A stretch of 9,138 bases of DNA from an uncultured Bacteroidota bacterium (GTDB lineage: Bacteria > Bacteroidota > Bacteroidia > Chitinophagales > Chitinophagaceae). A program made the translations under genes and the position numbers. Under the pieces are notes generated by a model. That model worked only from the letters and a program-made list of their open reading frames with translations, was not told the DNA's origin and ran no database searches. This document shows, in pieces, positions 1-6,953 of the stretch. The DNA lies in contig CAINOM010000744.1 in assembly GCA_903851455.1 (NCBI GenBank), positions 1 through 9,138 of the forward strand. Reading direction: 5' to 3'. How positions within the stretch are numbered: the stretch's first letter is position 1; each line of letters starts with the position of its first letter.

Positions 1-30
1 AAAATCGCACGAAAATATAAACTAATAGTT

Positions 31-71
31 AAAAACAGTCTGGCGTCGCAATGCCGTGGCGCAGCCAGGCT
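31..71 (-). terminator. Possible intrinsic terminator after the Lnb-domain gene
   Basis: The arms 37-44 (AGTCTGGC) and 64-71 (GCCAGGCT) pair at 7 of 8 positions on the minus strand, and three more G/C pairs can form inside. Read on the minus strand, the hairpin is followed by a run of five T (complement of 31-35). It lies 15 bp past the stop codon of the minus-strand gene ending at 86. One C/A mismatch and the short T run keep this tentative. Confidence 0.4.
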
Positions 72-85
72 GAAAAATAAAATTA

Positions 86-1300
86 TCAGGCAGCTGCAAG
101 CCGATCGGTTTTTGAAATTGCCTTGCGGTACATTACTCCATGAACGAATACCAAGGCCAGCAACAGCGGCGTGATCTCAGATAGTGGAATAAGCTGCACT
201 TTCAACAGATCGACAACAAAGACGACGAATATCAGGAATAAGGCTGCAAGGGAATATCTGGCTTTTATCTTCGAACCGCAGAAAGGAATAATAAGATTTG
301 CCGGCAACGCCCAAAGCACATTAAAATTATCTTTCCAGCCGGGCTCTGCATCAATAGACCAGACGTATATGATGTAACAACCGAGGATGCCGGTCATGAA
401 CAGGACCACCGTACTCATGATATTTCCAAGAATGCGAAGTCGTTTCACCACCAGGCCGAGAATAGTTACTATTGCCAGGGTCCAGAACACGATCACCGGC
501 TCATTAGGCACGTCAGGCCATTGCACCCTGTTCTCGAAAAGAACGGTCTTCTTATCACATAACTTTTTGCCGTCCACAGTAGCGCCCTCCATACCATCCT
601 GCAAATAATCGGCGATATACATCGCTTCCATGTTTGTCGGTATCCTGTCGGCGCCCAGGCCAAACAGAATTTTCATCCCGGTTGAGAACCAATACTTGTG
701 CTGTATCGTTTGCGGACCGCAGCGATCGGTAAACTGTCTGAACCTTAACGTAACGCCTTTTGGCAGCACCTGCGCGGGCACAAAACGATCGCCAAAAACA
801 TGGGTGAATATAGCCAGGATGCGGGTGCAGCAATTATCATAGGCACTGCTGTACTCATAGTACCTGTTTTCGCGGCGGCAATTATTTTCGAGATAAGCCA
901 GGATCTTAGCCTTGTCCTCACTGCTTAGCAGGAAAACCATCTCCTCCACGCCTCTTTTTTGTTCACCGTACTGGTAATTGAACTGTTCGATGGTATTCGT
1001 AGCCAGGTACACATGGACGCGATCTGTAAGGAATTGATGCATCACAGTATTATCCGGCGACGAGTCTAAAAACCCGAAATTATAGACCACATCCCTTGCC
1101 TTGCCGGTTTTTGTGCTGTCTATGATGCGGATAGCGCTATGACCAAAAGTCTCATAAATTTCCTCACCGGGACTGCATGTGAGCAGGCTGATGCGCAGAT
1201 GGCTTTGCACAGGTGGCGTCGCTATAGCGGTATCCTGTTGTGCCTGAACGGGCAGACAAAGAACAACAGCAAATAAAATAAGCAACGCACGTCTCAGCAT
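86..1300 (-). CDS. Lnb/DUF4105-domain polytopic membrane protein, candidate lipoprotein N-acyltransferase
   Basis: The 404-residue product begins with a signal peptide (residues 1-20, likely cut at VQA|Q). A periplasmic domain of about 180 residues follows, with the features I associate with DUF4105, now called the Lnb N-terminal periplasmic domain: TCSPGEEIYETFGHSAIRI (41-59, including His54), YNFGFLD (73-79) and YDNCCTRI (154-161, including Cys157 and Cys158). The C-terminal third holds five hydrophobic segments, at about 268-285, 294-314, 326-341, 349-366 and 373-391, so the protein is anchored in the inner membrane with its catalytic-type domain outside the cytoplasm. Lnb proteins are linked to N-acylation of lipoproteins. 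His54 with Cys157 or Cys158 is my candidate catalytic set, by analogy with papain-like folds. The family call is good; the enzymatic role is inferred. The gene stands alone, and no Shine-Dalgarno precedes the ATG at 1300. Confidence 0.82.
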   Translation of the reverse strand: MLRRALLILFAVVLCLPVQAQQDTAIATPPVQSHLRISLLTCSPGEEIYETFGHSAIRIIDSTKTGKARDVVYNFGFLDSSPDNTVMHQFLTDRVHVYLATNTIEQFNYQYGEQKRGVEEMVFLLSSEDKAKILAYLENNCRRENRYYEYSSAYDNCCTRILAIFTHVFGDRFVPAQVLPKGVTLRFRQFTDRCGPQTIQHKYWFSTGMKILFGLGADRIPTNMEAMYIADYLQDGMEGATVDGKKLCDKKTVLFENRVQWPDVPNEPVIVFWTLAIVTILGLVVKRLRILGNIMSTVVLFMTGILGCYIIYVWSIDAEPGWKDNFNVLWALPANLIIPFCGSKIKARYSLAALFLIFVVFVVDLLKVQLIPLSEITPLLLALVFVHGVMYRKAISKTDRLAAA

Positions 1301-1352
1301 AATTCAAAAATAAGAAAATGACACGGAAATATCAGTAAAGAAAAGCTTAAAA

Positions 1353-1369
1353 CTGGTGGCCGCCACCAG
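1353..1369 (-). terminator. 17-bp perfect palindrome, possible second terminator or operator
   Basis: CTGGTGGC and GCCACCAG form perfect 8-bp arms around a single C. As minus-strand RNA this gives a 7-bp GC-rich stem with a 3-nt loop, followed by TTTTAAGC. It could therefore back up the stronger terminator at 1409-1438. It also lies about 55 bp upstream of the Lnb-domain start codon and has the symmetry of a dimeric-repressor site. The sequence does not decide between the two readings. Confidence 0.4.
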
Positions 1370-1408
1370 GCAAAATTCCTGCACGAATACCTGAAAAATA
1401 CCTGCCAC

Positions 1409-1438
1409 AAAAAAAGAGACGCAAAAATCTGCGTCTCT
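1409..1438 (-). terminator. Intrinsic terminator of the T9SS cargo gene
   Basis: A perfect 9-bp inverted repeat, AGAGACGCA (1415-1423) and TGCGTCTCT (1430-1438), encloses a 6-nt loop. On the minus strand the hairpin is followed by a T run (complement of 1409-1415). It begins 41 bp past the stop codon at 1480, where a terminator of that gene should lie. Confidence 0.82.
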
Positions 1439-1479
1439 GATATTATCAAATATTTTCAACAGGCAAAGAGAAGAAATGC

Positions 1480-3252
1480 CTATTCCTTTACTAATTTCTG
1501 TATTGCAACGCGCTCGCCTGCTTCGTTGTACAGCATAACAATGTATAAACCCTGCGACAGGCTGCTGACGTCAATATCCTTTGCTGCAGCCTGGTCTAAG
1601 ATTTTCTTACCCTCCATACTCATGATAACTGCGCGTAAGTCGACAGACGAAGCCACATGGATGGTGCTGCTGGCAGGATTAGGGTAGATATTTACATCTG
1701 CACCTGCAACCTGGTTTACGTCCAAGCTGTTAAGTATATATGGACCTGAAAAATTATGGCATCCATGCACATCTGTAACGACCACCCTGTAGCTGCCAAT
1801 GTTCGGCGGAACGAGTGTGTACGAGTTAGCACCCGGAATAGAAACTGTGTTCAGGTACCATTGATAAGTGCCGTAGGCGCTGCTGGTAGACAATAAATTT
1901 GCGCCGGGGTCATAGCTTACCGTCGGTGTTGGCAATGCATAGACATTCACCCATGTAGCAGCAGAGGTATCATTGCAGCCCGGGGCCATAATGATATTGG
2001 TATATAAGCCCGCATTGCTGGTTGTATAAGTGGTATTTGTAGCTCCTGCTATGCTCGTGCCTCCGGACTGCCATTGATAGGTGACACCGGGAAGCCCCAC
2101 CGGAGCGATACTCAAAGTAACACTGCTTCCGATACAAAGCGCATATGTGCCGCCAGGTGTAAGCGGAGGATGCGGGGCCAGTACTTCGATAACAGTAGGT
2201 GTTGATGTGGCAGAGCATCCATCGGTTGCAGTGATCATGACTTCATAGCTGCCCGCAGTTGTTGCGGTATAAGAACTGTTTGTTTCGCCGCTTATAGCAG
2301 TACCGCTCTCTGACCATTGGTAAGTGTCACCAAGCGTTGAAGTCGTAGTGAGTGTAACGGTACCTGCACTGCACAACACAACCGGGCCGCTGGCAGTAAC
2401 CGTAGCTACCGGAGTGGCGCTGAGGGCCAATGTAGTGGTAGCCATAGTGCCGCAACCAGAAGCATTGTAGGCCATCACGGTATAAACTCCTGAAGATGTT
2501 GCCGTTGTGCTGAATGTCGGATTCTGCAAATTCGAGGTGAAGCCACCGGGACCGGTCCATGAATAAGAAGTAGTGCCGGTACCGCCGCCAGTAAGCGTTA
2601 CAGAGGAACCAACACATACAGGTGATGAAGAAACAGCTGCCGAAACGCCGCTCACACCTGCGCAGGTATAAGTGATCTGGAGATAAGGAGCGTGATTTGG
2701 GGAGCTTGTGGTAGCAAGATTTCCTGTTTCACCTTTTATTGCATAGATCCTGCTTGCACCGCCGGTAAAACAAATAGAAACTTTGGCGCCATTATTGGCC
2801 TGGATAAAATTTGTGGTAGCAAGCGTGGCTGGTAATGTCTGATCGCCCACTGCAGTACCATAACTAACATTTGTCAGCAATGTTCCTGCAACAAGGTCTG
2901 CATAAAGAGTTGCAGCGGTGGTCACCGTAGAAAGGTCGCCAACATAGCCATAAGTAGCCCAGCCAGCCGGGGTACCGGTACCGAGGTACGCAGAATCATT
3001 AAAACCGATCACACAGTTGGTTATAGTAGTACCGGAAGGAATAGCACTAAGATCAAACACGGCATACCCACGCGATGTAAAAAAACCGCTGGCACTGGCC
3101 ACAATAGCTCCATCTGTGCGGGTTCCGAACGATGTTGCAGATCCGGTTGTATATGAATTCATTGCTCCTGTTGAATAGAGTGTTACAGTAGTCTGCGCAA
3201 ACGATGCGACACTCAGGCAACACAACAGGGATAAAAAGTAGATCTTTTTCAT
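1480..3252 (-). CDS. Secreted multi-Ig protein with T9SS type A sorting domain
   Basis: The start is taken at 3252 because it yields a clean signal peptide, MKKIYFLSLLCCLSVASFA|Q. The frame is open to an upstream ATG at 3342, but that would put 30 residues ahead of the signal. The 590-residue protein has a threonine/serine/glycine-rich N-terminal module (about 21-197). Its core RGYAVFDLSAIPSGTTI resembles DNRLRE/CBM96-type beta-sandwich domains. Four Ig/PKD-like repeats follow (about 205-280, 283-358, 362-438, 442-508). The first three begin with a Cys-Gly/Ala...Val-Thr-Leu strand, and all four carry the YSW or YQW tryptophan. The end (about 518-590) is a type A sorting domain starting with NIYPNPASSTIHV and ending in a basic tail. 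The product is expected to cross the outer membrane by the type IX system and be anchored at the surface or released, probably as an adhesin or binding protein. No enzymatic domain is visible. Its ligand is unknown. Confidence 0.87.
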   Translation of the reverse strand: MKKIYFLSLLCCLSVASFAQTTVTLYSTGAMNSYTTGSATSFGTRTDGAIVASASGFFTSRGYAVFDLSAIPSGTTITNCVIGFNDSAYLGTGTPAGWATYGYVGDLSTVTTAATLYADLVAGTLLTNVSYGTAVGDQTLPATLATTNFIQANNGAKVSICFTGGASRIYAIKGETGNLATTSSPNHAPYLQITYTCAGVSGVSAAVSSSPVCVGSSVTLTGGGTGTTSYSWTGPGGFTSNLQNPTFSTTATSSGVYTVMAYNASGCGTMATTTLALSATPVATVTASGPVVLCSAGTVTLTTTSTLGDTYQWSESGTAISGETNSSYTATTAGSYEVMITATDGCSATSTPTVIEVLAPHPPLTPGGTYALCIGSSVTLSIAPVGLPGVTYQWQSGGTSIAGATNTTYTTSNAGLYTNIIMAPGCNDTSAATWVNVYALPTPTVSYDPGANLLSTSSAYGTYQWYLNTVSIPGANSYTLVPPNIGSYRVVVTDVHGCHNFSGPYILNSLDVNQVAGADVNIYPNPASSTIHVASSVDLRAVIMSMEGKKILDQAAAKDIDVSSLSQGLYIVMLYNEAGERVAIQKLVKE

Positions 3253-3376
3253 GCTTGTATAATAAATGGTTGAACTTATGACCGGTCGATAAAACAGTAC
3301 GCCTATCCACCGAATATTTCGCGCCAAATAAGCGCAAGACATCCAATTTATGTAAAATAATACTATTTTATCCTCG

Positions 3377-3408
3377 GAAAAATAAGAACTCTTTGTTGAA
3401 TAACCAAA
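3377..3408 (-). promoter_or_regulatory. Candidate Bacteroidota sigma-ABfr promoter for the T9SS cargo gene
   Basis: On the minus strand TTTG (complement of 3405-3408) is followed after 20 nt by TATTTTTC (complement of 3377-3384). The phylum consensus is TTTG, 19-21 nt, TAnnTTTG, so only the last base differs. Transcription would start near 3370, leaving a leader of roughly 115-120 nt before the ATG at 3252. The position fits the gene, but no experiment supports it. Confidence 0.55.
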
Positions 3409-3477
3409 AAAAGGGTTGGTTTTTAGAGAAAAGCCCGCAAATCCCAGGGTTGTGAAACGCCGAAAATCGGTATTGGC

Positions 3478-4029
3478 TTATTTTATTTTAAAACTTTTGG
3501 CGATCTTCTCAAATACGGGAACAAATTTATCAAAATCGGCTTCCAGCGCCGCACAAGTAAGGCTATATGCTTTCCCACCCTTTACAATGAGGTAATAATC
3601 TGCGTTGAATACCAAGTCCTTGTGCGTAAACCGGTAGACCATGTGCGCACAGTCCTGGCCGCTTATTTTTATATACTTGCTCCTTAGCTCTTTGAACCCT
3701 TCCACGCTCTCGGGTAACTTCTTTCGTGCATCGACAAGGTAATCTTCAAGCAGCAGATTTTCCGCATCGCCCGTTACGAGGTTCACATTTTCGCGAAAAC
3801 GCTGCCCCTCGTGCAGGAAGGGCGCCATGAAAAAAAACACCGTATTGGCAACGTCTTTCTTCTCCCATGTAGCCGGATAGCTAATGGATACTTTTTCCTT
3901 TGCATCGGTATAGGTCTTCCAGGCCACCTGCTGTTTGACCGGCGACTTAGGTGTGGGCTTAGCCGGCTTTTGGGCCTGCACACCGATCACTGAAAAAACA
4001 AGAAGCAGGCTTGCCAGTATTTGTTTCAT
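3478..4029 (-). CDS. Small exported PsbP/DcrB-like protein
   Basis: The 183-residue product has a signal peptide (1-19, cut near VQA|Q), a Pro/Lys-rich linker (21-34), then one compact domain (about 37-183). That domain has the pattern of the Mog1/PsbP/DcrB fold: a strand with VSISYPATWEKK (47-58), a 'P...F.ENVNLV' segment (70-85), a helix LEDYLVDARKKLP (94-106), an 'I.G..C..MVYRF' strand pair (122-134), AYSLTC (154-159), and a final helix with FEKIAKSFKIK (173-183). Related Bacteroidota proteins are annotated as PsbP-related or hypothetical, and no reaction is known for them. It lacks a lipobox, so it is probably periplasmic and soluble. Its start lies 57 bp after the nadK stop codon with no convincing promoter between, so co-transcription with nadK is likely. 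Confidence 0.75.
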   Translation of the reverse strand: MKQILASLLLVFSVIGVQAQKPAKPTPKSPVKQQVAWKTYTDAKEKVSISYPATWEKKDVANTVFFFMAPFLHEGQRFRENVNLVTGDAENLLLEDYLVDARKKLPESVEGFKELRSKYIKISGQDCAHMVYRFTHKDLVFNADYYLIVKGGKAYSLTCAALEADFDKFVPVFEKIAKSFKIK

Positions 4030-4038
4030 GCAAAAAGG

Positions 4039-4080
4039 GAGTTTGAGTTAGTGTTTGGAATTTGAGATTCAGAATTTGAG
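4039..4080 (-). repeat. Three copies of CTCAAAYTC in the nadK-downstream spacer
   Basis: On the minus strand CTCAAATTC occurs at 4072-4080 and 4058-4066, and CTCAAACTC at 4039-4047. The block fills most of the 57-bp gap between the nadK stop codon and the start of the PsbP-like gene and ends 9 nt before that ATG. The copies are separated by 5 and 10 nt, so this is not a regular tandem array. Its role is unknown. Confidence 0.5.
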
Positions 4081-4086
4081 GTTTCG

Positions 4087-4965
4087 TCAATTTCGTTTAT
4101 CTATTCCCCAGTAAAGTTTCTGGCGAATGGTATTAAGAAAATTATGCTCGTCCGGCCTCACGAGAGACACAGAGAAACTTTCTCTTTTTACCGCAAGCTG
4201 CACATTACTTTTTATTGTCTCGGTGCGTGCGTCCAGTGTGCATAAGAACTGGTCGGTGCGGCCTTCTATTTCAAATGATATGACATTATCATCCGGCACC
4301 ACTATGGGCCTGGTGTTCAGATTGTGCGGGGCAACCGGGGTGATCACAAAACTGGAGGTCTGCGGGAAAACCACCGGCCCGCCACAACTTAGTGAATATC
4401 CCGTGGAACCCGTTGGCGTGGCCACGATCAGCCCATCGGCCCAGTAAGTGTTCAGAAATTCTCCGTTAAGATAGGTGTGTATCTTGATCATTGACGAACT
4501 GTCCTGCCGGTGTATGGTAAATTCATTGAGCGCAAAAGGTGAGCCATTGAACAACGGTATGCTGGAGTCAAGATGCAGCAACGTTCTCTTCTCCAAAGTA
4601 TAAGAGCCTCTCACCAGCGATACGATCGCAGCTTCCACTTCCTCCTCCGGTATAGCAGCGAGAAAGCCCAGCCGCCCAAGGTTCACACCGATCAGTGGAA
4701 TATTTGAATTGCCGACAAAGCAAACCGCATCAAGCATAGTTCCATCGCCACCAAGGCTGAAGAGCATATCTGTATTGGCGGGCAGATCGCGCTTACCGGT
4801 AAAGACGCGCGGTACATTCTTAAAAGACATATGGGGTTGCAGCCGCTCATAGAATTCTTTGTAAAAAACCATATTTAGTTTATGGTTTTCCAGCATGGTA
4901 AGAATACGCAACAGCAACGGCACGTCCTGCTCGGCAAAGGTTCTATTGTAAAGGGCTACTAGCAT
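4087..4965 (-). CDS. nadK: NAD kinase
   Basis: This 292-residue cytoplasmic enzyme phosphorylates NAD to NADP using ATP or polyphosphate. All the hallmark motifs are present. LGGDGTMLDAV (71-81) is the GGDGT nucleotide-binding loop with its catalytic Asp. GVNLGRLGFLA (93-103), NEFTIHR (147-153, the NE motif), DGLIVATPTGSTGYSLSCGGP (177-197) and APHNLNTRPIVV (212-223) follow in the usual order. The length is normal for bacterial NadK. The ATG at 4965 starts directly with the first beta strand (MLVALYNR), so I see no better start. The start codon lies 4 nt past a heptad repeat array (4970-5002), which takes the place of any ribosome-binding sequence. The gene is probably read with the PsbP-like gene downstream. 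The role of the upstream cassette in its expression is an open question. Confidence 0.97.
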   Translation of the reverse strand: MLVALYNRTFAEQDVPLLLRILTMLENHKLNMVFYKEFYERLQPHMSFKNVPRVFTGKRDLPANTDMLFSLGGDGTMLDAVCFVGNSNIPLIGVNLGRLGFLAAIPEEEVEAAIVSLVRGSYTLEKRTLLHLDSSIPLFNGSPFALNEFTIHRQDSSSMIKIHTYLNGEFLNTYWADGLIVATPTGSTGYSLSCGGPVVFPQTSSFVITPVAPHNLNTRPIVVPDDNVISFEIEGRTDQFLCTLDARTETIKSNVQLAVKRESFSVSLVRPDEHNFLNTIRQKLYWGIDKRN

Positions 4966-4969
4966 AAAG

Positions 4970-5002
4970 AAGTCGTAAGTCGTAAGTCATAAGTCGTAAG
5001 TC
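4970..5002 (+). repeat. Heptad tandem array, left arm of an inverted repeat pair
   Basis: The block consists of the units AAGTCGT, AAGTCGT, AAGTCAT, AAGTCGT and a final AAGTC, with no spacer. Its positions 4971-5002 match the reverse complement of 5457-5488 at 29 of 32 bases without gaps. It ends 4 nt before the nadK start codon, on that gene's 5' side. Confidence 0.95.
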
Positions 5003-5055
5003 TGCAAGACACCATTTCAGTACAAAAGTTTAGCATCGTATTCTCCATGCATCTG

Positions 5056-5409
5056 CTATTTTTTTGTCAGCGATTTAATTAAACCCCTGATTATCCTTGA
5101 CACTTCATCAGACTGCTCGATCAGCATTTTTTGTCTATCATCGCTGATAAATTTTAATCTTAACGCAAGATAAAGCATAGATTTGGTTTCACTGGCAGAT
5201 CCCATTGCTATATATAAGAAGCGCGAAAAATCGGCATCTGAGCTCCGGTCAAAGCCTTCCGCGATATTATTTGAAATTGAAGTAGCCGCATTACAAATCT
5301 GGTCTCTAAATCCCCAGTGTCGTAGTTCACCGAAGTCCGAAAAAATCTCAACAGCGAGGTCCTGAGCTTTTTGCCAGGCGATTATGTCCTCAAATTTTTG
5401 AATAACCAT
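5056..5409 (-). CDS. Four-helix-bundle protein (S23/Avd-like family)
   Basis: From the ATG at 5409 the product is 117 residues. A GTG at 5415 would add two residues. The family pattern is clear: KFEDIIAWQKAQDLAVEIF opens helix 1, an amphipathic segment RDQICNAATSISNNIAEGF forms helix 2 with the diagnostic IAEGFDR, and SRFLYIAMGSASETKSML forms helix 3 with the conserved A.GSA.E signature. A Lys/Arg-rich helix 4 ends the protein. Members of this family (TIGR02436) occur in intervening sequences of 23S rRNA genes, as free-standing chromosomal genes, and as Avd, the accessory protein of diversity-generating retroelements. They are basic pentameric bundles thought to bind nucleic acid. No reverse transcriptase or rRNA gene is visible here. 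The gene sits alone between inverted heptad arrays, and its sequence looks more A+T-rich than its neighbours, which would fit acquisition. The biological role is unknown. Confidence 0.92.
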   Translation of the reverse strand: MVIQKFEDIIAWQKAQDLAVEIFSDFGELRHWGFRDQICNAATSISNNIAEGFDRSSDADFSRFLYIAMGSASETKSMLYLALRLKFISDDRQKMLIEQSDEVSRIIRGLIKSLTKK

Positions 5410-5456
5410 ATTCACTGAATAATATGCACAATATATCGCAACATCAATTTCTCGCG

Positions 5457-5488
5457 GACTTACGACTCAAGACTTATGACTTACGACT
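5457..5488 (-). repeat. Heptad array, right arm of the inverted repeat pair
   Basis: Read on the minus strand the units are AGTCGT, AAGTCAT, AAGTCTT, GAGTCGT and AAGTC. The block is the inverted partner of 4971-5002, with three mismatches in 32 positions. It ends 1 bp before the stop codon of the POTRA-barrel gene. In a minus-strand transcript the two arms could form a long stem that encloses the four-helix-bundle reading frame. Confidence 0.95.
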
Positions 5489-5489
5489 G

Positions 5490-6884
5490 TCACTCACTAT
5501 TGAAATGTAAATATAATCCATTTTGTCCCAAATGATTGTAGGCAAACTCTATCCGGATCTTGATGTCGTAGAGGGTGACGATATCAATGCCCGCACCTAT
5601 GCTGTACAACAGCCTGTTGCTCAGAAAACTATTGCCGGGTGAGGAATTATCTATGTACCCAGCATCTGCAAATATCTTCGGATAAATGCGCAGTGGAACA
5701 GCCGTGAAATATTTTACCGGTATGGAGTAAGTGTTATTGAATACCTCACGCTTCAGATCAATTCTCACCAGGCCATAATTATATCCATCTACAACATAAT
5801 ATTCATACCCTCTCACATAATCTGTCTGTGTGCCCAGTCCGCCTTTGAAATAATAAGGCTGGTTCATAGGGTACATCGCCCTGCCCCGGAAAATAGCTGA
5901 GGTATACCACTTAGAAAAAGGGTTGCCAAATATCCCGGCTTCAACGTTGGCATAGCCCTGGAAATTTAGCCCCTCCAATCCTTGTCGCGCCACTGCCTGC
6001 GTAACGAGCTTAAACCCTTTAAGTGAATAGTTCCAGTTGTCTACCCGGTTGTACTCAAAGCGATAGAAAAGCTCTATGAACCTCGCCCGCTTGCTGCCAT
6101 TCGCAAAATAGTCGGAGTTTAGTTTAAGAATGGTGTCGTTTACACCATAGTCTTTATAGTTCAGCTGAAAAATATGTTTCGCAGCATATGCAGGACGATA
6201 CAGGTAGCTGATGCCACCTTCTACCTGCCGCAACATTACCGGCCCGCTGTAGGTGCCAACGTACACCAGTTTATCAGAGTCGGTAGCATAGTAAGTCTGG
6301 CGGCTCTGTGCATAGCTAAGCGAAAAGCCCAGCCCCCGGGTCTGGCCATTGTTCACATATGGGCGCATATAGGCTATTCCCAGTTTTTGGGTATAGCCTT
6401 CCTGCACCGTCAATGCAAGTGTTTCCAGGTTGCCGCGAAAATTCTTATCCGTAAGTGTAAGCCCGGCCGACACACGCCGCAGGTCATGGTTCTCGTCCAC
6501 CCACCAGGTGTTAAAATTCCTGTCGGCAAACTGAACAGTAACCGTGGGTATGATGAACCAGCGCTCCTTCACCTGTATGTACCAGGTAATGTTATTGTCG
6601 TTCCGCTCGGTATGTTGGTCTACCTCATTGAACAACTGCATATTGAAAAGCCTCAGCTTGTTCTGCTCTGTTAAAAACGGGATGGAGTCAGCCCTTACGA
6701 TGTCCCCCTCATGTATCGCTATCTCCCTCAGTATTACCGACCGCCGCGTCACGTTGTTGCCCTCAATAACTATCCTGCTTACCGTGACATGCGCCGTACT
6801 ATCGCCCGTAATGCTGCTCCCCTGCCCACGGGCATGAGAACAAACAAGCAGAAACAGAAAAAGTATTAGTACGTAATATCTCAT
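5490..6884 (-). CDS. Single-POTRA outer-membrane beta-barrel protein (BamA/TamA-like)
   Basis: The 464-residue product starts with a signal peptide (1-20, cut near ARG|Q). One POTRA-type domain follows (about 34-106), with VSRIVIEGNNVTRRSVILRE at its start and the pairs LRLFNMQLFNEV and ITWYIQVKER closing it. Residues from about 110 to the end alternate aromatic and polar residues as in an Omp85-type beta barrel. The segment TDYVRGYEYYVVDG (354-367) matches the conserved (V/I)RG(F/Y) motif of the barrel's inward-folded loop. The final strand is IRIEFAYNHLG...GLYLHF. At 464 residues it is far shorter than BamA with its five POTRA domains, so it is not BamA. It belongs with the small one-POTRA proteins common in Bacteroidota, whose substrates are unknown. 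Insertion or translocation of an outer-membrane client is plausible. It heads the minus-strand run towards nadK. Confidence 0.85.
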   Translation of the reverse strand: MRYYVLILFLFLLVCSHARGQGSSITGDSTAHVTVSRIVIEGNNVTRRSVILREIAIHEGDIVRADSIPFLTEQNKLRLFNMQLFNEVDQHTERNDNNITWYIQVKERWFIIPTVTVQFADRNFNTWWVDENHDLRRVSAGLTLTDKNFRGNLETLALTVQEGYTQKLGIAYMRPYVNNGQTRGLGFSLSYAQSRQTYYATDSDKLVYVGTYSGPVMLRQVEGGISYLYRPAYAAKHIFQLNYKDYGVNDTILKLNSDYFANGSKRARFIELFYRFEYNRVDNWNYSLKGFKLVTQAVARQGLEGLNFQGYANVEAGIFGNPFSKWYTSAIFRGRAMYPMNQPYYFKGGLGTQTDYVRGYEYYVVDGYNYGLVRIDLKREVFNNTYSIPVKYFTAVPLRIYPKIFADAGYIDNSSPGNSFLSNRLLYSIGAGIDIVTLYDIKIRIEFAYNHLGQNGLYLHFNSE

Positions 6885-6953
6885 GCCAAAACCGCCACAA
6901 GATAGGAAGCAATGCTATCATAATTGATGTCCTTTCGCAGGGTTCCTTACAGT

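Larger units (their letters stand above)
4970..5488. mobile_element. Candidate non-autonomous cassette: heptad inverted repeats around a four-helix-bundle gene
   Basis: Two heptad arrays in opposite orientation (4970-5002 and 5457-5488) enclose 454 bp that contain one gene, the four-helix-bundle protein. The whole unit fits between the stop codon of the POTRA-barrel gene (5490) and the nadK start codon (4965), leaving 1 and 4 bp outside. It contains no transposase, and I see no clear target-site duplication. The structure is direct observation; calling it mobile is inference. Confidence 0.4.

Noticed and set aside
3253..3342. N-terminal extension of the T9SS cargo protein from an ATG at 3342
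   Set aside because: It would place 30 residues ahead of a complete signal peptide starting at 3252, and the extension shows no conserved character.
3459..3475. Small hairpin (CCGA-AAA-TCGG) as terminator of the PsbP-like gene
   Set aside because: The stem is only 4-5 bp and no T run follows it on the minus strand.
4127..4447. 106-codon open frame on the plus strand inside nadK
   Set aside because: It lies opposite the conserved C-terminal half of NAD kinase and is best explained as a shadow of that coding constraint.
4970..5002. Heptad array as a CRISPR array
   Set aside because: The units are 7 bp with no spacers, and no cas gene is nearby.
5056..5409. Four-helix-bundle gene as part of a 23S rRNA intervening sequence or a diversity-generating retroelement
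   Set aside because: There is no rRNA sequence, reverse transcriptase or template/variable repeat pair in the window. The flanking genes are protein-coding.
6174..6674. 166-codon open frame on the plus strand inside the POTRA-barrel gene
   Set aside because: It is antisense to a gene with clear signal peptide, POTRA and barrel features, and its own translation has no recognisable domain.
5490..6884. POTRA-barrel protein as BamA
   Set aside because: It has one POTRA domain and 464 residues, while BamA has five POTRA domains and is far longer.
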